Shown in pieces: positions 1-8,488 of a stretch of 64,000 nt of DNA; the stretch's first letter is position 1, and each line of letters opens with the position of its first letter. The position numbers and the translations under genes are program-made. Where the stretch lies: positions 1,240,001-1,304,000 of the forward strand of contig CBDDOO010000001.1 of NCBI GenBank assembly GCA_965231905.1, read 5' to 3'. Under the pieces are notes generated by a model. That model did not search any database. It was not told where the DNA came from and saw nothing but the letters and a program-made list of their open reading frames with translations. Source of the DNA: G963663315 sp965231905. Its GTDB lineage: Bacteria; Pseudomonadota; Gammaproteobacteria; Arenicellales; Poriferihabitantaceae.

Positions 1-15
1 CAAGGAGTAAAGAAT

Positions 16-384
16 ATGTCAAGAGTAAAAAGAGGGGTGGTTGCCAAGGCCCGTCACAAAAAGGTACTGAAACAAGCGAAAGGTTACCGTGGCGCCCGCA
101 GTCGGCTTTACAAAGTCGCCAAACAGGCAGTCGATAAAGCGGGGCAATACGCATACCGGGATCGCCGCCAGAGAAAACGCCAGTTTCGTTCCCTGTGGGT
201 TGTACGTATCAATGCGGCGGCCCGGGAAAATGGAATCAGTTACAGTCGTTTTATCGCAGGATTGAACAAAGCCAGGATTGACCTCGATCGTAAAGTGTTG
301 TCCGACCTCGCCGTTCATGACAAGGCGGCATTCATGGCGCTGGTACGACAGGCAAAGCAGGCTCTGGGTAATCCCGCCGCCTGA
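16..384 (+). CDS. rplT: 50S ribosomal protein L20
   Basis: 122 residues, close to the usual ~118 of L20. The N-terminus is strongly basic (MSRVKRGVVAKARHKK) and the conserved stretch FRSLWVVRINAAARENG is present; the family binds 23S rRNA early in 50S assembly. The Shine-Dalgarno AAGGAG at 2-7 sets the ATG at 16. The window starts directly upstream, so rpmI and infC are probably just outside. pheST-ihfA follow on the same strand, the standard gammaproteobacterial order. In E. coli L20 represses its own operon by binding mRNA; whether that holds here cannot be seen. Confidence 0.97.
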   Translation: MSRVKRGVVAKARHKKVLKQAKGYRGARSRLYKVAKQAVDKAGQYAYRDRRQRKRQFRSLWVVRINAAARENGISYSRFIAGLNKARIDLDRKVLSDLAVHDKAAFMALVRQAKQALGNPAA

Positions 385-461
385 ATCCGGTTGCCGCGGG
401 GCGAAAATCTCTGGAGCCCCGGTGTTCTACCCCATCCCGGAGCCGTTTGCGGGCGAACTGA

Positions 462-1514
462 ATGATCCGATATACCGTGTCTTCTGATCACTCATCGTTG
501 GCGGGCATTCTCCTGAATGCCGAGAAGGCCATTCTGGGCTCGGAGTCTCTGGCTGACCTGGATGTCATTCGAGTTCAGTATCTTGGGAAAAAAGGGATTA
601 TTACCGGGCAGTTGAAACAAATTGGCAATTTGCCGCTGGCCCGGCGGAAAGGTTTTGGCCAGGAAGTCAACCTGATCAAGTCGCGAATCACCGAATTGAT
701 ACAGTCCAGGAATCAGGCGCTGGAGATTCTGGAGACTACCCGGCGGCTCGAGGAAGAAAAGATTGATGTCACTCAACCGGGAAGAGGGCAATCGACTGGC
801 TCCCTTCATCCGATTTCACGTACTTTCAGGAGAATGGAGAAGATTTTCGACCGATTGGGTTTCGATATCGCGACCGGTCCTGAAATCGAGGATGACTACC
901 ACAATTTCGAGGCGCTCAACATTCCCCGGAATCATCCTGCCCGCGCCATGCATGACACATTCTATATTGATGATCATGTGGTGTTGAGAACGCATACTTC
1001 GCCCGTGCAGATTCGTTACATGCGCAATACCAGGCCGCCGATTCGGGTGATCGCCCCCGGACGGGTCTATCGTTGTGACTCCGATGTGACCCATACTCCG
1101 ATGTTTCATCAACTCGAGGGATTGTGTGTCGATAAAGATATTACTTTTTCGGATCTGAAGGGTGTCCTGATCTATTTTATCCAGGAATTCTTCGAAAAAG
1201 ACCTCCCGGTCAGATTCAGGTCTTCGTATTTCCCTTTCACGGAACCCTCGGCAGAGATGGACATGGGATGTGTGTTCTGTAACAGTGAAGGCTGCCGGAT
1301 CTGCAAGCAAACCGGATGGCTGGAAGTGTTGGGCTGCGGCATGGTTCATCCTGAAGTACTCAGACATGGCAAGGTGGACAGTAAGAACTATTCCGGCTAT
1401 GCGTTCGGACTGGGAGTCGAACGCTTGACCATGTTGCGTTACGGAGTGAACGATCTGCGTTTGTTTTTCAACAGTGATTTGTCCTTCCTGCGGCAATTCC
1501 ATGGCACGGTATAA
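462..1514 (+). CDS. pheS: Phenylalanyl-tRNA synthetase alpha subunit
   Basis: 350 residues. This is the catalytic class II subunit that charges tRNA-Phe as an alpha2beta2 enzyme with PheT. An N-terminal coiled-coil region (about 1-95, with YLGKKGIITGQLKQ) precedes the class II core. Motif 2 is seen as VYRCDSDVTHTPMFHQLEG and motif 3 as GLGVERLTMLRYGVNDLR. The Cys-rich CVFCNSEGCRICKQTGW segment is typical of this subfamily. The ATG at 462 has no strong Shine-Dalgarno and makes the protein a little longer than average, so a later start is possible. pheT starts 15 nt downstream. I see no clear leader peptide or attenuator in the 77 nt upstream. Confidence 0.97.
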   Translation: MIRYTVSSDHSSLAGILLNAEKAILGSESLADLDVIRVQYLGKKGIITGQLKQIGNLPLARRKGFGQEVNLIKSRITELIQSRNQALEILETTRRLEEEKIDVTQPGRGQSTGSLHPISRTFRRMEKIFDRLGFDIATGPEIEDDYHNFEALNIPRNHPARAMHDTFYIDDHVVLRTHTSPVQIRYMRNTRPPIRVIAPGRVYRCDSDVTHTPMFHQLEGLCVDKDITFSDLKGVLIYFIQEFFEKDLPVRFRSSYFPFTEPSAEMDMGCVFCNSEGCRICKQTGWLEVLGCGMVHPEVLRHGKVDSKNYSGYAFGLGVERLTMLRYGVNDLRLFFNSDLSFLRQFHGTV

Positions 1515-1529
1515 TTCGGAGCGTTAGCG

Positions 1530-3917
1530 ATGTGGGTCAGTGAGTCCTGGATAAGGGAATGGGTCAACCCGGAAATTCCGATCAGGGAACTGGCTGAAAA
1601 ATTGACTCTCGCCGGCCTGGAAGTGGAGTCGATAATCGCCGCGGGTCCATATCTGGATTCAACCGGCGTAGTGGTGGGTGAAATCGTCACGGCTACATCT
1701 CATCCACAGGCGCCGAATCTGAGCCTTTGTGGAGTGAATACCGGTAACGGGGAACAGTTGTCCATCGTTTGCGGCGCGGCGAATGTGCGTCAGGGGTTGC
1801 GAACCGCGGTGGCTAAAGAAGGCGCCGAAACAGGCGGCATGATCATCACCGCAAAGGAGGTCAGGGGAGAAATATCCGAGGGTATGTTGTGTTCCGCGAT
1901 GGAACTGGGCCTCGCGGATTCTTCTGACGGGGTCATCGAACTGGATCAGAAGGCGCCGTTGGGAACCGGGATTGTGGACTACCTTGATCTGCGCGACCCG
2001 GTATTCGAATTGAAGCTGACACCGAATCGTGGAGATTGTCTTGGCATGGCCGGTGTGGCCCGTGAAATATCGGTTTTGACCGGCGCCAGGCTTGAAGTTC
2101 CCGTAATCAACGCCAGAGCGCCGACGATATCCCGGTCTCTTGATGTCAGGCTGGAAGCGGTTGACGCCTGTCCACGATATGCGGGGCGGGCGATTCAGGG
2201 TGTCGATATGAGCGCGAAAACCCCGGATTGGATGGTTGAACGACTGCGGCGTTCCGGGATGCGTGGTATCAACCCGATAGTCGATGTCTCAAACTATGTG
2301 ATGCATGAACTCGGTCAACCCATGCATGCGTTTGACTTGAGCCGGATCAGCGGCGGTATTGTTGTTCGAAGAGCGAGAGAAGGAGAGGAGCTTGAACTGC
2401 TGGATGGCAGCGCGGTGAAAATGTCGACCGGCAACCTGGTGATTGCGGACCATCAGACAGCTATTGCGCTGGCCGGCATTATGGGTGGGAAAAGTTCTGC
2501 GATAACCGATAAAACCACGGATATTTACCTCGAATCCGCATTCTTTCAACCGGGCGACATGCTCGGAAAGGCCAAGCAACTCGGTATGCACACGGATGCC
2601 TCCCATCGATTCGAAAGGGGGGTGGATAGTGGGCTTCAGCTGAGCGCAATGGAAAGGGCGACCGGCCTGATTCTTGAAATCGCGGGTGGACGCGCCGGAC
2701 CGATTACCGATGCGGTCGAAAAATCGGCGCTTCCGCAACCCCGGCGAATCCGGTTTGATTATCCCCGGATCGAGCGGGCGCTGGGTATCCGCATTCCTGC
2801 CGAAGAGGCGGCCGGAATCATGCAGGGGCTTGGTATGTCATTGACCGCCACCTCATCGGGGTGGGAAGTGATACCGCCGGGTTGGAGGTTCGATATTGAG
2901 GGGCAACATGATCTTGTGGAAGAAGTGGGGCGATGTTATGGCTTTGAGAAAATTGTACCTGCGGCGCCTTCGGCGACTCATCGGACAGGCCGACACCGTG
3001 AAGGGGTCATTACCCGGCATGATATTCAACAGGCGCTGATTCAAAGGGGTTATCACGAAACCATGACCTACAGCTTTGTGGATCGGACTTCCCAACAGAA
3101 TTTGCTGGATCGGCGGGATGCGATTTCCCTGGTTAATCCCATCGCTGACAATATGTCCGTCATGCGCCAAAGTCTTTGGCCCGGATTATTGGGGGCATTG
3201 CAGAATAACCTGAATCGTCAGGAAAGCCGGGTTCGGTTATTCGAGATTGGACATGTTTTCAACAGAGCCGATAACGAGAGAAAGAGCCAGGAAAAAAATC
3301 ACCTTGCCGGTTTGATCAGCGGACTTTGCCAGCCTGGTCAATGGGGATGCGACCCGAGGGAGGTGGATTTTTTCGATCTGAAGGGGGACCTGGGAGCGGT
3401 CCTGACCCTGTCCGGTAATCCCGATCAATTTCAATTCCGGCATTGTAAGCACAGCGCGCTGCATCCGGGACAATGCGCCCGGATTGAATATGAGAACGAG
3501 GTTGTTGGCGCCGCCGGCCGGCTCCATCCTGCGCATCAAAAATTTTATGAGGCAAGCCAGGCCGTTTACCTGTTTGAAATTGATCTCGCCTTTATGACTC
3601 ATTCAGGATTGCCGGAATTTTCTGAAGTATCGAAGTTTCCTCTACTGCAAAGAGATCTGTCCATCCTGGTGGATGAAGAAGTTGAGGTGCAAACCGTGTT
3701 GGAGATCATTCGTATCGGCGGTGGGAAGTTATTGAAGAAGCTGGAGTTGTTTGACATTTACCGCGAGCGGAAGTTGGATAAAAACAAGAAAAGTCTGGCT
3801 GTTGCCTTGACATTTCAGTCAGACTCAAGCAGTCTTGTGTCTTGGGAAATAGAAGCGGTAACAGAGCGAATTATCGGGCTGCTGGAGAGTGAAACGGGGG
3901 CCCGACTACGGTATTAA
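1530..3917 (+). CDS. pheT: Phenylalanyl-tRNA synthetase beta subunit
   Basis: 795 residues, the normal full length. Domains in order: N-terminal tRNA-binding OB fold (about 40-150, VVGEIVTATSHPQAPNLSLC), the B3/B4 editing domain (about 210-375, with GRAIQGV and MGGKSSAI), the B5 domain (about 400-470), a catalytic-like core, and the C-terminal ferredoxin-fold anticodon-binding domain (from about 700, SKFPLLQRDLSILVDEEV). It forms the heterotetramer with PheS and hydrolyses mischarged Tyr-tRNA-Phe. It is cotranscribed with pheS and followed by ihfA. Confidence 0.97.
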   Translation: MWVSESWIREWVNPEIPIRELAEKLTLAGLEVESIIAAGPYLDSTGVVVGEIVTATSHPQAPNLSLCGVNTGNGEQLSIVCGAANVRQGLRTAVAKEGAETGGMIITAKEVRGEISEGMLCSAMELGLADSSDGVIELDQKAPLGTGIVDYLDLRDPVFELKLTPNRGDCLGMAGVAREISVLTGARLEVPVINARAPTISRSLDVRLEAVDACPRYAGRAIQGVDMSAKTPDWMVERLRRSGMRGINPIVDVSNYVMHELGQPMHAFDLSRISGGIVVRRAREGEELELLDGSAVKMSTGNLVIADHQTAIALAGIMGGKSSAITDKTTDIYLESAFFQPGDMLGKAKQLGMHTDASHRFERGVDSGLQLSAMERATGLILEIAGGRAGPITDAVEKSALPQPRRIRFDYPRIERALGIRIPAEEAAGIMQGLGMSLTATSSGWEVIPPGWRFDIEGQHDLVEEVGRCYGFEKIVPAAPSATHRTGRHREGVITRHDIQQALIQRGYHETMTYSFVDRTSQQNLLDRRDAISLVNPIADNMSVMRQSLWPGLLGALQNNLNRQESRVRLFEIGHVFNRADNERKSQEKNHLAGLISGLCQPGQWGCDPREVDFFDLKGDLGAVLTLSGNPDQFQFRHCKHSALHPGQCARIEYENEVVGAAGRLHPAHQKFYEASQAVYLFEIDLAFMTHSGLPEFSEVSKFPLLQRDLSILVDEEVEVQTVLEIIRIGGGKLLKKLELFDIYRERKLDKNKKSLAVALTFQSDSSSLVSWEIEAVTERIIGLLESETGARLRY

Positions 3918-3981
3918 GCCGGATATGGCATTAAGCCGGATACGGGCAATTCCAATCGAAAACTACGTAAGCGCCGATAAT

Positions 3982-4308
3982 ATGACGGTAACAAAAGCAG
4001 ATTTGAGAGACACACTTTTCGATCAGATCGGGTTAAACAAACGTGAGTCCAGGGAGTTTGTCGAATCATTTTTCGGGAAAATCTGTTCACTGCTTGAGGA
4101 AGGCCATTCGATCAAGTTGTCCGGTTTTGGCAGTTTCAACCTCCGTGACAAGCCGGGGCGCCTGGGGCGCAACCCGAAAACCGGAGAAGAAGTACCGATC
4201 TCACCCAGACGGGTGGTCACCTTCAAGTCAGGCCAGAAACTGAAAAAGAACGTCAATAAAAACGCTTTTTATTTAAATCGACAACGCATGGATGACCCAA
4301 TTCGATAA
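3982..4308 (+). CDS. ihfA: Integration host factor alpha subunit
   Basis: 108 residues. Nucleoid protein that pairs with IHF-beta and bends DNA sharply. The HU/IHF signature is complete: SGFGSFNLRDKPGRLGRNPK followed by TGEEVPISPRRVVTFKSGQK. The reading frame is open back to 3889, but the ATG at 3982 gives the canonical MTVTKADLRDTLFDQIGL N-terminus and avoids overlap with pheT, so it was chosen. The stop overlaps the next ATG as TAATG, implying translational coupling with the MerR gene. The C-terminal tail (KNAFYLNRQRMDDPIR) is slightly longer than in E. coli. Confidence 0.95.
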   Translation: MTVTKADLRDTLFDQIGLNKRESREFVESFFGKICSLLEEGHSIKLSGFGSFNLRDKPGRLGRNPKTGEEVPISPRRVVTFKSGQKLKKNVNKNAFYLNRQRMDDPIR

Positions 4309-4679
4309 TGCTTGATCCTACCGGGTTTGAACTCCCGCCGATACCTCCCAAACGATATTTCGCGATCGGAGAAGTCAGCAAGCTGTGCGAAATCAAACCA
4401 CACGTTTTGCGTTACTGGGAATCGGTATTCCCCCAGTTACAACCCGTTAAACGCCGTGGAAGACGGTATTACCAGAGACATGAGGTCAAACTGATACGAC
4501 ATATTTCCCGGATGTTATACAAGGAGGGATTTACGATCAGCAGCGCCAAAAGACAACTGGCCGAATCTACCGATGATAATTTTGAAACAAGGGCTGTACA
4601 GAAGGATACCGAGTGGTCCGGCAAGATGATCTCACAGCTTATTGAAGAGCTTTCCGAAGTTCAGCGAATTCTGGGCTGA
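4308..4679 (+). CDS. MerR-family transcriptional regulator
   Basis: 123 residues with an N-terminal MerR winged helix: KRYFAIGEVSKLCEIKPHVL then RYWESVFPQLQPVKRRGRRY. The C-terminal half is short and without effector-site cysteines, so this is not a metal sensor of the MerR/ZntR type. It is the small MerR protein that regularly follows ihfA and precedes tRNA-Pro in Pseudomonas and relatives; its target is not known to me. Start overlaps the ihfA stop (TAATG). Confidence 0.9.
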   Translation: MLDPTGFELPPIPPKRYFAIGEVSKLCEIKPHVLRYWESVFPQLQPVKRRGRRYYQRHEVKLIRHISRMLYKEGFTISSAKRQLAESTDDNFETRAVQKDTEWSGKMISQLIEELSEVQRILG

Positions 4680-4688
4680 CTCTTGGGG

Positions 4689-4694
4689 TACAAT
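4689..4694 (+). promoter_or_regulatory. Likely -10 box for tRNA-Pro
   Basis: TACAAT lies 40 nt before the mature tRNA 5' end, in the short gap after the MerR gene. No convincing -35 hexamer is visible at the expected distance, so the call rests on the -10 and the position. Confidence 0.35.
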
Positions 4695-4734
4695 CAGGAT
4701 ATTTCACGGGCAGGAGTATTTCCCTGTCGATATT

Positions 4735-4811
4735 CGGGGTGTGGCGCAGCCTGGTAGCGCACCGCAATGGGGTTGCGGTGGTCGGAGGTTCAAATCCTCT
4801 CACCCCGACCA
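4735..4811 (+). tRNA. tRNA-Pro(GGG)
   Basis: 77 nt with encoded CCA. Acceptor stem CGGGGTG pairs with CACCCCG; anticodon stem CCGCA/TGCGG encloses loop ATGGGGT with anticodon GGG (4769-4771); T arm GGAGG-TTCAAAT-CCTCT is intact. It follows ihfA-merR as in other gammaproteobacteria. Confidence 0.97.
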
Positions 4812-4841
4812 ACAATAATACCGGCGCATACCCGTCTTCGA

Positions 4842-5672
4842 ATGAGCCATACCTGCCCCCCGACACGGTTTGACAGTCCTCTGGTTAACGCGGTTGATAT
4901 TCACTTTTCGTTTGGTGAGCGCAGCATATTCAGCGGTTTGAATCTGACGATTCCTCCAGGAAAAGTGACGGTTATCATGGGTCCAAGCGGTTGCGGCAAA
5001 TCAACATTTCTGAATATGCTCGGAGGGCGAATCAAGCCGGACCGCGGGAGTCTGGTTTTTGATGGCAAGCCGGTATCTACTGTCCAGGGCGCCGAACTCT
5101 ATGCGATGCGCCGGAAAATGGGTATGCTGTTCCAGAATAGCGCACTTTTGACGGACCTGAATGTCTATGACAATGTCGCGTTCCCGATTCGGGAGCAAAC
5201 TGATTTGGGGGAAGAAATTATTCACCGGATGGTGCTGATGAAGTTGGAAATGGTCGGACTTCGCGGCGCCAGGGATATGATGCCATCGGAATTATCCGGT
5301 GGTATGGCTCGCCGGGTTGCGCTGGCGCGGGCCATTGCCCTCGACCCGCAACTGATCCTGTACGACGAACCCTTCGTTGGGCTTGACCCGATTTCCAAGG
5401 CGGTTATCATTCAATTGATTCGAAAAACGAATGATGCAATGGGAACCGCTTCCGTGGTGGTTACCCATGACGTGCGGGAAGGGTGCAGTATTGCTGACTA
5501 TGTTTATTTGCTGGACAACGGAAAAGTCGCGGGGCAGGGTGTCGCCGGGGATATGATGAACAGCAGTCAACCGGAAATCCGGCAGTTTATGAACGGGTTG
5601 CCGGACGGGCCGGTCAGATACCACTATCCTGCCGGGAATTATCTCGACGAACTCGGAGTGCGGGTCCGGTGA
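4842..5672 (+). CDS. mlaF: Mla phospholipid ABC transporter, ATPase MlaF
   Basis: 276 residues from the ATG at 4842; the frame is open further upstream but that would run into the tRNA. Walker A GPSGCGKS (about residues 47-54), signature LSGGMARRVALARAIALDPQ and Walker B LILYDEPFVGLDP are present. MlaF drives the inner-membrane MlaFEDB complex, which moves phospholipids between the inner and outer membranes to keep outer-membrane lipid asymmetry. First gene of mlaFEDCB; its stop overlaps the GTG start of mlaE. Confidence 0.95.
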   Translation: MSHTCPPTRFDSPLVNAVDIHFSFGERSIFSGLNLTIPPGKVTVIMGPSGCGKSTFLNMLGGRIKPDRGSLVFDGKPVSTVQGAELYAMRRKMGMLFQNSALLTDLNVYDNVAFPIREQTDLGEEIIHRMVLMKLEMVGLRGARDMMPSELSGGMARRVALARAIALDPQLILYDEPFVGLDPISKAVIIQLIRKTNDAMGTASVVVTHDVREGCSIADYVYLLDNGKVAGQGVAGDMMNSSQPEIRQFMNGLPDGPVRYHYPAGNYLDELGVRVR

Positions 5673-6448
5673 GTTTTGTCGTCAATCTCGGGAGTTGGGG
5701 GCTGGGACTGATCTACAGGCTGGGCGCAGCCTTTTTTTTCCTGTTGCAGGCGCTGCGCGGTGTCTGTCAGTGTCTGCCCAGGGGATCACTCATCATTCAA
5801 CAGATTTATTCAATTGGCGTGTTGACCATGCTCATTATTCTGGTGTCCGGGTTGTTCGTGGGCATGGTTCTGGGGTTGCAGGGTTATTATCAGTTGGTTA
5901 ATTTCAGCGCCGAGTCCAGCCTGGGGATGGTGGTTGCATTGTTCCTGGTCAGGGAACTTGGCCCGGTGCTGTCTGCCCTGTTGTTTGCAGGCAGGGCAGG
6001 GTCTGCGCTGACTGCGGAAATTGGCTTGATGAAAACCACTGAACAGTTGGCCGCGATGGAAATGATGGCTGTGAATCCGATGGTCAGGGTGATCGGGCCG
6101 CGTTTTGTCGCCGGGATTATTGCCATGCCATTACTGGCGGCGATGATGAGCGCGGTCGGTATTCTGGGTGGGTATCTGGTGGCTCATGGTCAGTTCGGAG
6201 TTGACACGGGGGTCTATTGGGCTTCCATTGAAAACGGGGTCGAGTTAGTGGATGATGTGCTGAACGGTGTGATAAAGAGTGTCGTATTCGGCTTTGTCGT
6301 GGTCTGGATTGCCTTGTTTGAAGGATACGATGCCGAACCGACCTCTGAAGGGGTAAGCCGGGCTACGACCAGGACGGTAGTGGCGTCCTCACTGGTCATA
6401 CTCGGTGGTGACTATATTTTGACAGCTTTGATGTTCGGAGGCTTCTGA
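5669..6448 (+). CDS. mlaE: Mla phospholipid ABC transporter, permease MlaE
   Basis: 259 residues, starting at GTG inside the mlaF stop region (4-nt overlap). A hydrophobic protein with about five to six membrane segments and the conserved MlaE-family core: LFLVRELGPVLSALLFAGRA, then GSALTAEIGLMKTTEQLAAM. It is the membrane channel partner of MlaF and carries MlaD on its periplasmic face. Length and order match E. coli mlaE. Confidence 0.95.
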   Translation: MSFVVNLGSWGLGLIYRLGAAFFFLLQALRGVCQCLPRGSLIIQQIYSIGVLTMLIILVSGLFVGMVLGLQGYYQLVNFSAESSLGMVVALFLVRELGPVLSALLFAGRAGSALTAEIGLMKTTEQLAAMEMMAVNPMVRVIGPRFVAGIIAMPLLAAMMSAVGILGGYLVAHGQFGVDTGVYWASIENGVELVDDVLNGVIKSVVFGFVVVWIALFEGYDAEPTSEGVSRATTRTVVASSLVILGGDYILTALMFGGF

Positions 6449-6453
6449 AAAGA

Positions 6454-6927
6454 ATGAAGAACAAGAATCTGGAAATGTGGGCCGGAATATTCATGCTGGC
6501 CGGCATCGGCGCCCTGGCTGTGCTCGCGGTCAAGGTCAGCGGACCCGGTATCGGCGCGGGCCAGAGCTATACGGTTCAGGCGCGCTTCAACAATATTGGC
6601 GGTTTGAGCGTCAAGGCCCCGGTCATGATCGGGGGAGTTCGCGTCGGTCGCGTCGGTAATATATGGATTGACAGGCAGGAATATATCCCGGTAGTCGATC
6701 TTTACATCGATAACCACTACGATACACTACCCATCGATACCGGCGCGTCGATTTTGACCGCGGGGTTGCTTGGGGCGCAGTATATTGGCCTGTCCCCCGG
6801 TTCGTCAGAATTTTATCTGGAAGAAGGTGATGTCCTGGAGTTTACACAGTCGGCCATTCAGCTTGAGTCCCTGATCAGCCGGTTCATGTTCAGCCAGGGC
6901 CGTAACGAGGAATCCATGCCGCAATGA
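6454..6927 (+). CDS. mlaD: Mla periplasmic MCE protein MlaD
   Basis: 157 residues. One N-terminal transmembrane anchor (about 8-28, MWAGIFMLAGIGALAVLAV) and one MCE domain (about 38-120, VQARFNNIGGLSVKAPVMIG then GVRVGRVGNI). MlaD hexamers form the hydrophobic pore on top of MlaE. The C-terminus is shorter than in E. coli (183 aa). Stop overlaps the mlaC ATG. Confidence 0.94.
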   Translation: MKNKNLEMWAGIFMLAGIGALAVLAVKVSGPGIGAGQSYTVQARFNNIGGLSVKAPVMIGGVRVGRVGNIWIDRQEYIPVVDLYIDNHYDTLPIDTGASILTAGLLGAQYIGLSPGSSEFYLEEGDVLEFTQSAIQLESLISRFMFSQGRNEESMPQ

Positions 6928-7598
6928 AAGCCCGCCTGAAGATTCGTTTGAAATCCCGCCTGAAATCCGCAGGTCGCCCACTCATCTGCCTCGGTCTGGC
7001 TGCCTTGTTGGGGGTTTCGTCAACCTCAACCTCATCGGTGATTGAACGGCCCGTACCGGTTATCCAGGGCGCCATTGATTCCATACTCGTCTCCCTTTCC
7101 GCCAACCGGGAACAACTTGAAAACGACCGCAAACAGCTGTTTGACCTGGTCGACCGGATTGCCAGCCCATTGTTTGATTTTGACTATATCGCCAAACTGA
7201 TACTGGGTATCAACTGGAAGACGGCCACTGCGCAACAGCGCGGGGAGTTCGCGTATGAGATAAAAAGATTGTTGATTGCCACTTATGCCACAGCGTTATT
7301 CCTGTACACAGGAAACGAGACCATTTCGTTTGATGAAACCAGTATCAGGCAGAGGAAGTCGATCAATTTCGCTACGGTACGCGGTTATTTCCAGAGCGCG
7401 GACAACCGGAAATTCGATATGGTATATTCTCTGGTGCAACAACCCGGTGAGAACTGGAAAATCTATAATCTGACCGTGGCTGATCTGAATATGGTATTGA
7501 ATTATCGGAATGTGGTCCAGTCCGCCATCCTGAAAGATGGCATTGAGGGTACGATTGCCCTGATGAAAGCCAATAACGACAAGAGTTATAATCGTTGA
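6924..7598 (+). CDS. mlaC: Mla periplasmic lipid-shuttle protein MlaC
   Basis: 224 residues. A signal peptide (hydrophobic PLICLGLAALLGVSS) is preceded by an unusually long basic stretch, KARLKIRLKSRLKS, encoded by short direct DNA repeats. The mature part matches the MlaC/Ttg2D family: FDFDYIAKLILGINWKTATA, FAYEIKRLLIATYATALFLY and NWKIYNLTVADLNMVLNYRN. MlaC carries phospholipids across the periplasm between MlaA and MlaD. The ATG overlaps the mlaD stop, and the stop overlaps the TTG of mlaB. Confidence 0.93.
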   Translation: MKARLKIRLKSRLKSAGRPLICLGLAALLGVSSTSTSSVIERPVPVIQGAIDSILVSLSANREQLENDRKQLFDLVDRIASPLFDFDYIAKLILGINWKTATAQQRGEFAYEIKRLLIATYATALFLYTGNETISFDETSIRQRKSINFATVRGYFQSADNRKFDMVYSLVQQPGENWKIYNLTVADLNMVLNYRNVVQSAILKDGIEGTIALMKANNDKSYNR

Positions 7599-7885
7599 AC
7601 GGGTCTCGTGGTCAAATCAGTGTGCAGGGCGACGTGATCAGCCTGGTTGGGGTATTGACCCATAATACGGTCAATGCGGTTTATCAGAATACCCCCGCGT
7701 TTACCAGGCCCGATTACCAGATCAATTTACAGGGAGTGGAGAAAGTGGACAGCGCGGCGTTTGCCCTGTTTGTGTTCTGGTATGATCGCGCCGCCAGAAA
7801 CTCATCGAATCTGCATTTCAGCCATATTCCTGACAAACTGAAGGAAATTGCACAGTTGGCTAATCTGGAGAAGATACTGGATTAA
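7595..7885 (+). CDS. mlaB: Mla STAS-domain protein MlaB
   Basis: 96 residues from a TTG start that overlaps the mlaC stop. STAS fold: GVLTHNTVNAVYQ, then YQINLQGVEKVDSAAFALFV, where the Asp-Ser-Ala motif is the usual STAS loop. MlaB binds MlaF in the cytosol and stabilises and activates the transporter. The family is divergent, so the call leans on operon position as well as motif. Confidence 0.88.
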   Translation: MNGSRGQISVQGDVISLVGVLTHNTVNAVYQNTPAFTRPDYQINLQGVEKVDSAAFALFVFWYDRAARNSSNLHFSHIPDKLKEIAQLANLEKILD

Positions 7886-7899
7886 TCCGGACAAAAACA

Positions 7900-8136
7900 A
7901 TGGTTACTCCCCTGGATATACAAGGTTGGATTTCTGAAGGTCTGGCCGGCAGTCGAGTCGAAGTCGATGGTGATGGCCGTCATTTCGAGGCGGTTATTGT
8001 TTGTGCGGATTTTGCGGGCAAGTCATTGATTCAGCGACACCAGATGGTCTATGGCGTACTGGGAGACAGGATGAAGTCTGAAATTCACGCATTGTCGATG
8101 AAAACAATGACCCCTGACGAGTTGCAGACAGATTAA
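7900..8136 (+). CDS. ibaG: BolA-family protein IbaG
   Basis: 78 residues with the BolA fold signature: DGDGRHFEAVIVCADFAGKS, then LIQRHQMVYGVLGDRM and EIHALSMKTMTP. It follows mlaB as in E. coli (mlaFEDCB-ibaG). BolA proteins pair with monothiol glutaredoxins through a shared [2Fe-2S] cluster, and a monothiol glutaredoxin gene is the next one here, which supports a joint role in Fe-S trafficking. murA, which follows in E. coli, is absent. Confidence 0.92.
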   Translation: MVTPLDIQGWISEGLAGSRVEVDGDGRHFEAVIVCADFAGKSLIQRHQMVYGVLGDRMKSEIHALSMKTMTPDELQTD

Positions 8137-8176
8137 GTCTTCAGTCACATTTTATATTTAATCAGGAGGTTGATAG

Positions 8177-8488
8177 ATGTCAATTCACGAGCAATTGAAA
8201 GAAGTAGTAGACAACAATGAGATTATTCTTTTCATGAAGGGCACGCCGGATTTTCCTCAATGCGGGTTTTCCGGGCGCACGGCACAGATTCTTCAGGCAT
8301 GCGATGTAAAGTTTGCCTCGGTAGACGTGCTGGCCGATCATGCGGTTCGGGAAGGAATCAAGGGGTTCTCCAACTGGCCAACGGTTCCCCAGTTATATGT
8401 TCGGGGCGAGTTCATCGGCGGCTGTGACATTATGACCGAGTTATATGAAAACGGTGAATTGCAGAAGATACTGAAACCGGACGCTTGA
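8177..8488 (+). CDS. grxD: Monothiol glutaredoxin (Grx4 type)
   Basis: 103 residues with the CGFS active site (Cys29), the motif FMKGTPDFPQCGFSGRTAQI, the cis-Pro loop NWPTVPQLYV and the GGCD glutathione-binding motif. Such proteins bind a [2Fe-2S] cluster with glutathione and deliver it to targets, often with BolA partners such as the upstream gene product. A full Shine-Dalgarno AGGAGG (8164-8169) sits 7 nt before the ATG. The stop overlaps the TTG start of trmB. Confidence 0.96.
   Translation: MSIHEQLKEVVDNNEIILFMKGTPDFPQCGFSGRTAQILQACDVKFASVDVLADHAVREGIKGFSNWPTVPQLYVRGEFIGGCDIMTELYENGELQKILKPDA

Noticed and set aside
385..461. pheST attenuator or leader peptide
   Set aside because: No Phe-rich short frame and no terminator hairpin with T-tract could be recognised in the 77 nt before pheS.
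3889..3981. Longer IHF alpha starting inside pheT
   Set aside because: Upstream codons do not resemble the IHF N-terminus; ATG 3982 gives the conserved MTVTKADL start.
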